The notes under the pieces were generated by a model. The model searched no databases and was not told where the DNA came from. It worked only from the letters and a program-made list of their open reading frames with translations. Source: DASQGA01 sp035535315 (lineage in GTDB: Bacteria > Actinomycetota > Thermoleophilia > Gaiellales > Gaiellaceae). Taken from it: DNA of 13,923 bases. Of this stretch, positions 1 to 7,315 are shown piece after piece (positions within the stretch are counted from its first letter, which is position 1; each line of letters starts with the position of its first letter). Made by a program: the position numbers and the translations under genes. The stretch spans positions 1 through 13,923 of the forward strand of contig DATLQD010000051.1 of NCBI GenBank assembly GCA_035535315.1, given 5' to 3'.

Positions 1-1
1 C

Positions 2-193
2 GTTATCGACGAGAACCTGGCCGGCAAGATCCGCGTGACCGTGATTGCAACCGGCTTCGACGCGAAGCTCCGGCGCGAGCGCCGTGAGCGGGAGCCGAGG
101 ACCGCCGAGCCGAACGGTGGCCGGGAGCGGGAGCCGAGTGAGGGCTTCCAGGTACCCGCCGACACGCTCGACGTCCCGCCCTTTCTCCGTTAG
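2..193 (+). CDS. ftsZ: Cell division protein FtsZ, C-terminal fragment
   Basis: Reading from base 2 gives 63 codons ending in TAG at 191-193, with no start because the gene enters from outside the window. The first residues (ENLAGKIRVTVIATGFD) match the end of the FtsZ C-terminal core domain. A variable, charged Arg/Glu-rich linker follows. The last residues, LDVPPFLR, match the C-terminal conserved peptide through which FtsZ binds FtsA, SepF and similar partners. FtsZ is the tubulin-like GTPase that forms the cytokinetic ring; the GTPase part is not visible here. The downstream gene begins 48 bp later on the same strand, so read-through transcription is possible. Identification rests on the two conserved ends and is strong despite the short length. 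Confidence 0.9.
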   Translation, partial: VIDENLAGKIRVTVIATGFDAKLRRERREREPRTAEPNGGREREPSEGFQVPADTLDVPPFLR

Positions 194-241
194 CGGCATC
201 GTCGCCCCGCACGGCGGACGCAGGACGGATAGAACGCCGAG

Positions 242-1615
242 GTGCGCCCGCCGCGCGAACCCTTCCGGATCAAGATGGTCGAGCCCGTCCGTGCAACGAC
301 GCGGCTGGAGCGTCAGGACGCGCTCGAGGCGGCCGGATGGAACCCGTTCCAGCTTGCGGCTTCTGACGTCGAGCTGGACCTCCTGACCGACTCCGGCACG
401 GGCGCCATGAGCCAGGATCAGTGGTCGGCGCTCATGCGAGGCGATGAGTCCTATGCCGGCTCGCGCAGCTTCGCGCGTTTCCGCGACGCCGTCCGGGAGG
501 TGCTCGGATTTCCATACGTCGTGCCGACCCATCAGGGACGCGGAGCCGAGAGCGTCTTCTTCGGCGCGGTCATCGACCCAGGTGAGATCGTGCCGTCGAA
601 CGCGCACTTCGACACGACGCGCGCCCACATCGAGTTGCGTGAGGGTGTCGCGCTGGATCTTCCCATTTCGGCCGCCCTCGATTCCGGTGGGGATTACCCG
701 TTCAAGGGAAACCTCGACGTCGACGCCCTCGGCCACTTGCTCGAGAGCGATGACGGGGAGCGCGTCTCGATCGTCATGCTGACGCTCACGAACAACGCCG
801 GCGGTGGCCAGCCCGTCTCGATGGAGAACATCGCGGCCACCGCGGCGCTGGCCCGAAAGCACGGCAAGAAGCTCGTCCTGGACATCGCTCGGTTCGCGGA
901 GAACGCGTGGTTCATCCGGGAGCGGGAGCCAGGGTTCACAGATGTTCCGCTGCCTGAGATCGTCCTGCGGAGCCTGGCGGACGCGGACGCCGTCCTCATG
1001 AGCGCAAAGAAGGACGCGATCGCGAACATCGGCGGGTTCGTGGCGATCCGCGACGATGAGGAGTTCTTCCACCGCCTCCAGGCCCGGGGGATCGTGTTCG
1101 AGGGATTCCCGACGTACGGCGGCCTGGCCGGTCGCGACCTCGAGGTGATCGCGGTCGGCCTCCGGGAGGTGCTCGACGACGAGTACCTCCGCCACCGGAT
1201 CGGCCAGGTGGCATATCTCGGCCACGTGCTCCTCGAGGCCGGCGCGAGCGTCCTCCAGCCGTTCGGCGGACACGCGGTCTACCTCGACGCCACTCCGATG
1301 CTCCCGGCCATTCCAGTCGAACAGTTCCCGGCGCAGGCCCTCTCGTGCGCTCTCTACCTCGAGGGTGGAGTCCGCGGCGTCGAGATCGGCTCCGTGATGG
1401 CGGGGCGGGATCCCCTGACCGGTGAGAACCGCCGGCCGCCGCTCGAGCTCGTTCGCCTCGCTGTGCCCCGGCGCGTCTATACCTCGCGCCAGCTCGAGCA
1501 GGCTGCGGATGCAGCCGCCACGGTGGTCGCGAACGCCGGCTCGATACGGGGGCTCGAGATCGTCTCGGAGGCACCGGTCCTCAGGCACTTCACGGCCCGC
1601 TTCCAGCAGATCTGA
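242..1615 (+). CDS. tnaA: Tryptophanase-type PLP lyase (tryptophanase / tyrosine phenol-lyase family)
   Basis: The 457-residue protein belongs to the aromatic amino acid beta-eliminating lyases, which cleave tryptophan to indole (or tyrosine to phenol), pyruvate and ammonia in the cytoplasm. Near the N-terminus it has EPFRIKMVEP; SAKKDAIANIGG contains the expected PLP lysine at residue 257; ARFAENAWFIRERE and EGFPTYGG are also conserved. Three specificity positions favour tryptophanase over tyrosine phenol-lyase. Asp124 is in FDTT where tyrosine phenol-lyase has Thr. Ile382 is in VEIG where tyrosine phenol-lyase has Arg. His449 is in LRHFTARF where tyrosine phenol-lyase has Phe. The residue comparisons are from memory of the E. 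coli and Citrobacter enzymes. The GTG start is the first start after an in-frame stop at 230-232, and it keeps the conserved N-terminus; no strong ribosome binding site precedes it. It lies between ftsZ and gcvT. Confidence 0.88.
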   Translation: MRPPREPFRIKMVEPVRATTRLERQDALEAAGWNPFQLAASDVELDLLTDSGTGAMSQDQWSALMRGDESYAGSRSFARFRDAVREVLGFPYVVPTHQGRGAESVFFGAVIDPGEIVPSNAHFDTTRAHIELREGVALDLPISAALDSGGDYPFKGNLDVDALGHLLESDDGERVSIVMLTLTNNAGGGQPVSMENIAATAALARKHGKKLVLDIARFAENAWFIREREPGFTDVPLPEIVLRSLADADAVLMSAKKDAIANIGGFVAIRDDEEFFHRLQARGIVFEGFPTYGGLAGRDLEVIAVGLREVLDDEYLRHRIGQVAYLGHVLLEAGASVLQPFGGHAVYLDATPMLPAIPVEQFPAQALSCALYLEGGVRGVEIGSVMAGRDPLTGENRRPPLELVRLAVPRRVYTSRQLEQAADAAATVVANAGSIRGLEIVSEAPVLRHFTARFQQI

Positions 1616-1647
1616 CGCGCGCTCCACTCGCCGCGCACCAAGTACTA

Positions 1648-1659
1648 ATCAACCATCTA
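1648..1659 (-). repeat. Solitary 12-bp match to the end of the 163-bp repeat
   Basis: The bases ATCAACCATCTA match exactly the outer end of repeat copy B, including its flanking TA. Similarity stops after 12 bp on the inner side. The site lies in the 56-bp gap between the tryptophanase and gcvT, directly before the AGGA that probably serves as the gcvT ribosome binding site (1659-1662). It could be a relic of an excised copy, an unoccupied target-like site, an operator, or chance. Confidence 0.4.
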
Positions 1660-1671
1660 GGATCCGCCGCG

Positions 1672-2703
1672 GTGCAGACGGCACGCCGAACGCCCCTCTA
1701 CGAGCGCCACACGGCGCTCGGCGCGCGCATCGTGGACTTCGCAGGCTGGGAGATGCCGGTGCAGTACACGGGCATCCAGGAGGAGCACCGGGCGGTGCGG
1801 ACGTCCGCCGGCGTCTTCGACGTTTCCCACATGGGCCAGCTCGAACTGTCCGGCTCCGGAGCGCACGATTACCTCCAAGCACGGCTCTCCAACGATCTCA
1901 ACCGGATCGGCGACGGGCGGGCTCAGTACACGCTCCTGACCAATGACCGGGGCGGGATCACGGACGATCTCATCGCATATAGGCGAGGCGACGACGACTA
2001 CCTGCTCGTCGTGAACGCGTCGAATGTCGAGCCGGACCACGCGGCGCTTCCTGACACGAGGGACGTCTCCGATCGCTATGCCCTTCTCGCCGTCCAGGGG
2101 CCCGAGGCGCTCGAGCGGCTCAGGCTCCAGCTGGAGCCGTTCACCTTCCGGGAGGACGACGTGCTTGGCGTCCGGTGCCTGGTTGCAGGGACCGGCTACA
2201 CGGGTGAACGCGGCTGCGAGCTGGGCTGTGACCCCGAAGATGCCGTCCGGCTCTGGGACGCGATCCTTGCGTGCGGGGTCGTCCCGTGCGGTCTCGGCGC
2301 CCGCGACACGCTCCGCCTTGAGGCCTGCTACCCGCTCCACGGAAACGACATCTCACCGGAGCGAACGCCGATCGAGGCGGGACTCGGCTGGGCGTGCGCG
2401 CTCGACAAGGAGTTCACCGGCGTCGACGTGCTCAGGCGTCAGAAGGAAGAGGGCACGGCCGAGCGCCTGGTCGCCTTCGTGCTGGACGACAAGGGCATCC
2501 CCCGGCAGGGGATGAAGGTCATCGAGCCACCCGGTGAGGTCACATCCGGCTCCCTCTCGCCGATGCTCGGCATCGGGATCGGGCTTGCCTACGTGCCGAC
2601 CGGGTCCGCGGAGCCGGGAACGACGATCAGCGTCGACCTCCGCGGACGACTGCGAAAGGGGCATATCGTGAAGAAGCCGATCTACAAGCGAGAGGGGGCG
2701 TAA
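1672..2703 (+). CDS. gcvT: Glycine cleavage system T protein (aminomethyltransferase)
   Basis: The 343-residue protein transfers the methylene group from aminomethyl-lipoyl GcvH to tetrahydrofolate, releasing ammonia and giving 5,10-methylene-THF. The GCV_T folate-binding domain spans roughly residues 8-250: FAGWEMPVQY, FDVSHMGQ, the Asp98-Asp99 pair in ITDDLIAYR that includes the expected catalytic Asp, GYTGERGCEL, and a stretch ending in IEAGLGWAC. The smaller C-terminal GCV_T_C domain follows to the end. It is slightly shorter than the roughly 360-residue E. coli protein, mainly around residues 118-135. The GTG start has an AGGA about 9 bp upstream and places the standard TPLYERH motif at residues 8-14. 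It opens the gcv operon, with gcvH starting 2 bp after its stop. Confidence 0.96.
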   Translation: MQTARRTPLYERHTALGARIVDFAGWEMPVQYTGIQEEHRAVRTSAGVFDVSHMGQLELSGSGAHDYLQARLSNDLNRIGDGRAQYTLLTNDRGGITDDLIAYRRGDDDYLLVVNASNVEPDHAALPDTRDVSDRYALLAVQGPEALERLRLQLEPFTFREDDVLGVRCLVAGTGYTGERGCELGCDPEDAVRLWDAILACGVVPCGLGARDTLRLEACYPLHGNDISPERTPIEAGLGWACALDKEFTGVDVLRRQKEEGTAERLVAFVLDDKGIPRQGMKVIEPPGEVTSGSLSPMLGIGIGLAYVPTGSAEPGTTISVDLRGRLRKGHIVKKPIYKREGA

Positions 2704-2705
2704 GG

Positions 2706-3098
2706 GTGGCCGCCGCAGAGAGCTATCCCGAAGGGCTGAAGTACCACCCCGAGCACGACTGGGCGAAGCTGGACGGCGACACGGCGACCATCGGGATCAC
2801 CTGGTACGCGCAGGACGCGCTCGGCGAGATCGTGCACTTCGAGCCCCCGGTGGAGGGAAGCTCCGTCGCCAAGGACGAGAGCTACGGAGAGGTCGAGTCG
2901 GTGAAGGCCGTATCCGACCTCGTCTCGCCGCTCTCCGGCGAGGTGAACGAGGTAAACCAGGCAGTCGTGGACGAGCCCGAGAAGATCAACGAGGACCCCT
3001 ACGGGGATGGCTGGCTCATCAAGGTGCGGCTCTCGGATCCCTCGGAGGTCGATGGGCTTCTCGACGTGCCTGCCTACAAGGAACTGCTCTCCGAGTGA
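2706..3098 (+). CDS. gcvH: Glycine cleavage system H protein (lipoyl carrier)
   Basis: This 130-residue lipoyl-domain protein shuttles the aminomethyl intermediate between GcvP and GcvT and presents reduced lipoate for reoxidation. The lipoylation site is Lys67 in GEVESVKAVSD. The N-terminal YHPEHDWAKL, the GITWYAQDALGEIV stretch and the C-terminal DGWLIKVR are family hallmarks, and the length is typical. The start is GTG, preceded within the end of gcvT by a G-rich AGAGGGGG that can act as ribosome binding site. Its stop overlaps the start of gcvPA as GTGA, which suggests coupled translation. No lipoate ligase or lipoyl synthase gene is in the window. Confidence 0.97.
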   Translation: MAAAESYPEGLKYHPEHDWAKLDGDTATIGITWYAQDALGEIVHFEPPVEGSSVAKDESYGEVESVKAVSDLVSPLSGEVNEVNQAVVDEPEKINEDPYGDGWLIKVRLSDPSEVDGLLDVPAYKELLSE

Positions 3099-4429
3099 GC
3101 TACCTTTCCCTCACGGATGCCGACCGCGAGGCGATGCTCGAAGCGATCGGCGTCTCGTCCGTGGACGAGCTCTTCCGAGACATCCCGAAGAGCCTTCGCC
3201 TCGACCGTCCCCTCGCCCTGGAGCCGGCGCTTACGGAGCAGGAGCTCGTCGAGCACCTCTCCGAGCTGGCGGCGAAGAACGTGTCCGTGTCGGACGAGCT
3301 CTCGTTCCTCGGGGCGGGGATGTACGACCACTACGTTCCCGCGGTGGTCGACGCGATGCTCGCGCGCGGCGAGTTCCTGACGGCCTACACGCCCTACCAG
3401 CCGGAGATGAGTCAGGGCGTCCTGCAGGCCATCTTCGAGTACCAGACAGTGATCTGCGAGCTGACCGGCATGGACGTCTCGAACGCATCCGGCTACGACG
3501 GAACGACCGTTGCCGCCGATGCCTGCTACGTCGCCAAGCACGTCACCGGGCGGACCAAGGTCGTCCTCGCCGAGACGTTGAATCCGCAGACACGGCAGGT
3601 CGTGAAGACCTATGCGCCGGGGTTCGGGCTCGACGTCGTCGAGGTACCGCATCGCGACGGGGTCACGGACCCGGACGAGCTCCGGCGCGCCGCGGAGGAT
3701 GCCGCGTGCGTCATCTTCCAGCAGCCCAACTTCTTCGGCTGCCTCGAGCCGGCCCCCGAGCTGGCTGCAGCGGCCAACGAGGCCGAAGCGCTCGCGGTCG
3801 CCCATGTCGATCCGCTCTCCCTCGGTGTTCTGGAGGCACCGGGTGCCTACGGGTGCGCGATCGCGATCGGCGAAGGCCAGGGCGCGGGAAACTACCTCTC
3901 CTACGGCGGCCCGCACTACGGCTTCTTTGCAGCCAGGAAGGATTTCATCCGCCGGATGCCTGGCCGGATCATCGGCGAGACGACCGACCTGGACGGCAAG
4001 CGCGGATTCGTCCTGACGCTGCAAACGCGCGAGCAACACATCCGCCGCGAGAAGGCGACCCACAACATGACCACCAACCAGACGCTCCTCGCCTTGGCTG
4101 GCCTGATCTATCTGAGCTGGCTCGGCCCGCAGGGGCTCAGGGAGGTGGGCGAGACCTGCATGGGCCTCGGGGCCTACGCGAAGGAGCAGCTCGGGCTCCA
4201 ACCGGTGTTTCCAGATCAGGCAACGTTCAAGGAGTTTGCCGTCCGTGTCGGACGGAGCGGCCAGGACGTGGTCCGCGCCGCCCGTGAGCGCGGCATCCAT
4301 CCGGGATATGCGCTTGGCCGCGACTACCAGGGCTTGGACGATGCCCTGCTCGTCTGCGTGACAGAGAAGCGGAGCACCGCGGACATCGATCGTTTGGCCG
4401 CCGTCTTGCGAGAGGTCTCGGCGGCGTGA
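3095..4429 (+). CDS. gcvPA: Glycine dehydrogenase (decarboxylating) subunit 1
   Basis: This 444-residue protein is the N-terminal-half subunit of the two-chain P protein, which decarboxylates glycine with PLP and loads the aminomethyl group onto GcvH. Family motifs include FLGAGMYDHYVP near residue 70, TPYQPEMSQG, YGGPHYGFFA, GRIIGETTD and an ATHNMTTNQ stretch. Length and order match standalone GcvPA proteins. The PLP-binding lysine is carried by the partner subunit, as expected. The GTG start overlaps the gcvH stop (GTGA), and its own stop overlaps the gcvPB start in the same way, consistent with coupled, balanced synthesis of the two subunits. Separate PA and PB chains are typical of Firmicutes, Thermotogae, archaea and some deep actinobacterial lineages. 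Confidence 0.96.
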   Translation: MSYLSLTDADREAMLEAIGVSSVDELFRDIPKSLRLDRPLALEPALTEQELVEHLSELAAKNVSVSDELSFLGAGMYDHYVPAVVDAMLARGEFLTAYTPYQPEMSQGVLQAIFEYQTVICELTGMDVSNASGYDGTTVAADACYVAKHVTGRTKVVLAETLNPQTRQVVKTYAPGFGLDVVEVPHRDGVTDPDELRRAAEDAACVIFQQPNFFGCLEPAPELAAAANEAEALAVAHVDPLSLGVLEAPGAYGCAIAIGEGQGAGNYLSYGGPHYGFFAARKDFIRRMPGRIIGETTDLDGKRGFVLTLQTREQHIRREKATHNMTTNQTLLALAGLIYLSWLGPQGLREVGETCMGLGAYAKEQLGLQPVFPDQATFKEFAVRVGRSGQDVVRAARERGIHPGYALGRDYQGLDDALLVCVTEKRSTADIDRLAAVLREVSAA

Positions 4430-5925
4430 AGCTGATCTTCGAGAAGTCCCAATCCGGGCGCCGCGCCTCGAGCGTGCCGCGTTCCGATGTGCCCAAGGTC
4501 GACGTCCCGGAAGGGCTCCGGCGCGAGCGGCCTCCGCGCCTGCCCGAACTCGCCGAGCCCGAGGTCGTCAGGCACTTCACGGCGCTCGCCGATCGGACCT
4601 TCGGCGTCGACACGGGCTTCTATCCGCTCGGCTCGTGCACGATGAAGCACAACCCGCGGGTGAACGAGCGCGTCGTCATGCTGCCGGGCTTCCGCGATCT
4701 GCACCCACACCAGGAGGAGGAGGGATCGCAGGGCGCGCTCGAGCTGATGTGGCGGCTGCAGGAGATCCTCGCAGAAGTGGCGGGGCTTGACGCCGTCTCG
4801 CTCCAGCCTGCAGCCGGTTCTCAGTGCGAGCTCACCGGGCTCATGCTCATGCGCGCCTACTTCGCGGACCGGGGCGAGGGCGAGCAGCGGACGACCGTGA
4901 TCACCGCGGACACGGCTCATGGCACGAACCCGGCGAGCGTGACGATGTCGGGCTACCAGCTCAAGAAGGTCGAGACGGACGAGCGCGGGAACCTCGACCT
5001 CGACGACCTTCGCGCGAAGGTCGATGAAAGCACCGCCGGACTCATGCTCACGAATCCCTCGACGCTCGGGCTCTTCGACGAGCACATCGAGGAGGTCGCG
5101 GAGATCTTCCACGACGCGGGGGCGCTCCTGTACTACGACGGCGCGAACCTGAACGCGGTCTGCGGCATCTCGCGCCCCGGCGATATGGGCTTCGACATCA
5201 TCCACTACAACCTCCACAAGACCTTCTCGCAGCCGCACGGCGGGGGCGGGCCCGGCGGTGGGCCGGTGGCCGTGCGGGAGATCCTCGAGCCCTTCCTACC
5301 CGCGCCGACGATCGTCCGGGAGGGGGATGAGTTCAGGCTCGACTACGACCGACCGAGGTCGATCGGCAAGGTGCGCGGCTTCTGTGGGCCGTTCGGCGTC
5401 TTCGTGCGCTCCTACGCGTTCATCCGCGCGTACGGGCCGGGGCTCCGAGCCATGTCCGAGGCCGCCGTCCTGAACGCGAACTACATGCTGGCAGGTCTCA
5501 GGGACGTCTACGAGCTTCCGTTCGACCGCCTCTGCATGCACGAGTTCGTGCTGTCGGCACGCGGCCTGAAGCGGGAGCACGGCGTTAGCGCCCTCGACGT
5601 GGCCAAGCGGCTCATGGACTACGGATTCCACCCGCCGACGATCTACTTTCCGCTGATCGTGCCCGAGGCACTCATGATCGAGCCGACGGAGACGGAGGCA
5701 AAGGAGACGCTGGACGACTTCGTCGAGGCCATGCGGTCGATCGTCCGGGAGGCCGCCGAGGACCCCGGCTTGGTGAAGGATGCGCCCCACAGCCGGCCCG
5801 TTCGCCGGCTGGATGAGGTCAAGGCTGCGAAGCGCGCGATCGTCAAGTATGGGTTCGAGGAGCACCCCGACCTGTCCGGCCAGCCCGCCGCGGGTGAGGC
5901 GCTCGAGGCACAGAAGGGCGGTTAG
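4426..5925 (+). CDS. gcvPB: Glycine dehydrogenase (decarboxylating) subunit 2
   Basis: This 499-residue protein is the PLP-binding subunit of the two-chain P protein. The Schiff-base lysine is predicted at residue 265 in HYNLHKTFSQPHGGGG, followed by the glycine-rich loop. Other conserved stretches are YPLGSCTMKHNPRVNE, the SLQPAAGSQ region, TAHGTNPAS, LTNPSTLGLF and FHPPTIYFPL. The N-terminal FEKSQSGRRA is the usual opening of GcvPB. The GTG start overlaps the gcvPA stop by 4 bp (GTGA). It is the last gcv gene here: the 163-bp repeat begins right after its TAG, separating it from the hydrolase gene. No gcvL/lpd gene is visible, so the L protein must be encoded elsewhere. Confidence 0.96.
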   Translation: MKLIFEKSQSGRRASSVPRSDVPKVDVPEGLRRERPPRLPELAEPEVVRHFTALADRTFGVDTGFYPLGSCTMKHNPRVNERVVMLPGFRDLHPHQEEEGSQGALELMWRLQEILAEVAGLDAVSLQPAAGSQCELTGLMLMRAYFADRGEGEQRTTVITADTAHGTNPASVTMSGYQLKKVETDERGNLDLDDLRAKVDESTAGLMLTNPSTLGLFDEHIEEVAEIFHDAGALLYYDGANLNAVCGISRPGDMGFDIIHYNLHKTFSQPHGGGGPGGGPVAVREILEPFLPAPTIVREGDEFRLDYDRPRSIGKVRGFCGPFGVFVRSYAFIRAYGPGLRAMSEAAVLNANYMLAGLRDVYELPFDRLCMHEFVLSARGLKREHGVSALDVAKRLMDYGFHPPTIYFPLIVPEALMIEPTETEAKETLDDFVEAMRSIVREAAEDPGLVKDAPHSRPVRRLDEVKAAKRAIVKYGFEEHPDLSGQPAAGEALEAQKGG

Positions 5926-5926
5926 C

Positions 5927-6093
5927 TAGATGGTCGATCGACAATTACCACACCCGTGGCTGGCGGCCCATACGCTGCGCCAGGCCGCACCCTCGCCCTT
6001 GTCAAGGCTCCTGGCCTTGCCTGCGGGCGATGGCACACCCTGGCTTGGTCTGGCCCGCCCCCGCGGGCATGTCAATTACCGACCAACCATCTG
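5927..6093 (+). mobile_element. MITE/ERIC-like 163-bp repeat, copy A
   Basis: The core is 5929-6091. It aligns without gaps to the reverse complement of copy B (10296-10458), with about 16 mismatches counted by hand, or about 90% identity. The ends are imperfect inverted repeats: GATGGTCGATCGACAATT on the left, and GATGGTTGGTCGGTAATT read inward from the right. It is flanked by TA (5927-5928) on the left and TG (6092-6093) on the right, which could be a decayed TA duplication. It contains no coding capacity of note. It lies between gcvPB and the hydrolase gene, which would otherwise be only about 5 bp apart. TA duplication is typical of IS630/Tc1-mariner-type transposition; no transposase is present, so the mobilising family is inference. 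Confidence 0.8.
5980..6043 (+). other. Nested stem-loop inside repeat copy A
   Basis: Three nested complementary blocks are visible: CCAGG 5980-5984 with CCTGG 6039-6043, CGCCC 5994-5998 with GGGCG 6025-6029, and CAAGGC 6003-6008 with GCCTTG 6014-6019. In copy B the innermost stem is CAAGGCT/AGCCTTG (10368-10374 with 10378-10384) around a different 3-base loop. The innermost stem is therefore kept although its loop has changed. The middle stem has one mismatch in the transcribed orientation of copy B. It may fold in the operon mRNA. Confidence 0.45.
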
Positions 6094-6095
6094 AC

Positions 6096-6698
6096 ATGCG
6101 CCGGCTCGGGATTATCCACCGTTGGGACGGCGCGCCGGGCGCGGACTGGTATTCGTGGCTTCGGGACGAGCTGCGCGCGCTGGATCCGCCCCCATTCGAC
6201 GCGATCGGGATTCCGGAGCTGCCCGACCCGGGTACGCCGCGGCCCGAAACATGGGTGCCCGCGCTCCTGGAATGGCTTGGAGACGACCCACGGGATCGGG
6301 CTGCGACGGTGCTCGTCGGCCACAGCGTTGGGTGCCAGACGATCGCCAGGGCGCTCGCCCAGGGCGGCCCTCCGGTCGAAGGCTGTCTGCTCGTTGCACC
6401 CTGGTTCTGGCTGGACGAGGACGAGCGGGACGAGACGAGCGAGCTCTGGGCGACGCCGTTCGACGACGCTGCCGCACGTGCCGGAGCCGGCAAGGTCGTT
6501 GCCCTGCTCTCGACGGACGACCCCTACACGTCGGACTGGGAAGCCAACGGCCGGGCATGCAAGGAGCGACTCGGGGCGGAGGTGGTCGTCGAGCCGGGCG
6601 CGGAGCACTTCACACGCGAGCGCGAGCCGAAGGTGCTCGAGCTCCTCCTGGAGCGGTTCGGGCGCGCTGCTGGCGACCCGGAAGCCTCCGCGCCGTGA
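6096..6698 (+). CDS. RBBP9/YdeN-like serine hydrolase (alpha/beta fold)
   Basis: The 200-residue protein resembles the small RBBP9/YdeN alpha/beta hydrolases. The nucleophile elbow is VGHSVGC with Ser77, the acid is probably Asp141 or Asp142 in STDDPYT, and the catalytic His is His171 in GAEHFT. The natural substrate is unknown. ATG 6096 is chosen because MRRLGIIHRW matches the first beta strand of the fold. In-frame ATGs at 6069 and 6030 lie inside the repeat and would add unrelated residues. No Shine-Dalgarno sequence precedes 6096, since the bases before it are the end of the repeat. The stop overlaps the start of the glutathione S-transferase-like gene by one base (TGATG), so the two are co-translated. 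A link to glycine cleavage is not evident. Confidence 0.75.
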   Translation: MRRLGIIHRWDGAPGADWYSWLRDELRALDPPPFDAIGIPELPDPGTPRPETWVPALLEWLGDDPRDRAATVLVGHSVGCQTIARALAQGGPPVEGCLLVAPWFWLDEDERDETSELWATPFDDAAARAGAGKVVALLSTDDPYTSDWEANGRACKERLGAEVVVEPGAEHFTREREPKVLELLLERFGRAAGDPEASAP

Positions 6699-7315
6699 TG
6701 CGCCTTTTCCGGATCCCGTTCTCCACGAACGTCGAGCGCGTCACGCTCGCCCTCGCCCACAAGGGTCTCGAAGCCGAGCCGGTCGACGTCGAGCCGGACG
6801 ACCGAAGCCCGGTCGTCGCCGTGAGCGGCCAGAGCCTCGTGCCGGTGCTCGAGGACGAAGGCCGTGTGGTCTCGGACTCGACGCACATCCTCGAGTACCT
6901 GGAAGAGCGCTATCCCGATCCGCACCTGTACCCGAGAGACCCGGCCCGACGTGCCGAGTGCGTCGTCTTCGTGGACTGGTTCAACCGGGTCTGGAAGGGG
7001 CCACCGAACGCGATTACGGACGCCCTCGCCGGGCTCAATCCCGACCGCACGCGGATCGCGGAGCTCGGAGCCGAGATGGCCGCATCGCTTGAGGTCTTCG
7101 AGGGCATGTTGACCGGCCGTGAGTACCTCCTCGGCGAGTTCTCGGCCGCCGATTGCGCCACGTTCCCGTTCCTGAAGTACGCCCTTCTCCATGATCCCCA
7201 GGACGAAGAGCCCTTCCACCGCGTTCTGATCGAGAATCTGCCCCTCGGCGTCACCCACCCACAGATTGGCGCCTGGATCCGCAGGATGGACGAGCGCCCG
7301 CGCGTGCCCGCCTAG
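6698..7315 (+). CDS. Glutathione S-transferase-like protein
   Basis: The 205-residue protein has the GST layout. An N-terminal thioredoxin-like domain covers about residues 1-78: FRIPFSTNVERVTLALAHKG, then the LVPVLED turn with the cis-proline position, then VSDSTHILEYLEERYP with the Asp-Ser that normally contacts the gamma-glutamyl group. A helical C-terminal domain follows. Ser9 sits where Ser/Tyr/Cys-class GSTs have their catalytic residue. FSAADCATFPFLKYALL fits the usual C-domain N-capping region. Actinobacteria often lack glutathione, so the thiol cofactor and substrate are uncertain; redox or detoxification roles are only family-level inference. The ATG start overlaps the hydrolase stop (TGATG). 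Its stop overlaps that of the opposite-strand glycosylase gene. Confidence 0.82.
   Translation: MRLFRIPFSTNVERVTLALAHKGLEAEPVDVEPDDRSPVVAVSGQSLVPVLEDEGRVVSDSTHILEYLEERYPDPHLYPRDPARRAECVVFVDWFNRVWKGPPNAITDALAGLNPDRTRIAELGAEMAASLEVFEGMLTGREYLLGEFSAADCATFPFLKYALLHDPQDEEPFHRVLIENLPLGVTHPQIGAWIRRMDERPRVPA

Noticed and set aside
3007..4287. A 426-codon plus-strand open frame over gcvPA
   Set aside because: It is a shadow frame rich in Arg, Pro and Gly that overlaps the well-supported gcvPA gene in another frame.
1570..4590. Shared bases CAGGCACTTCACGGC near 1575 and 4569
   Set aside because: Both lie in coding sequence (RHFTA in the tryptophanase and in gcvPB) in the same codon phase. The tryptophanase copy is a known family motif, so this is coincidental codon-level similarity and not a repeat element.
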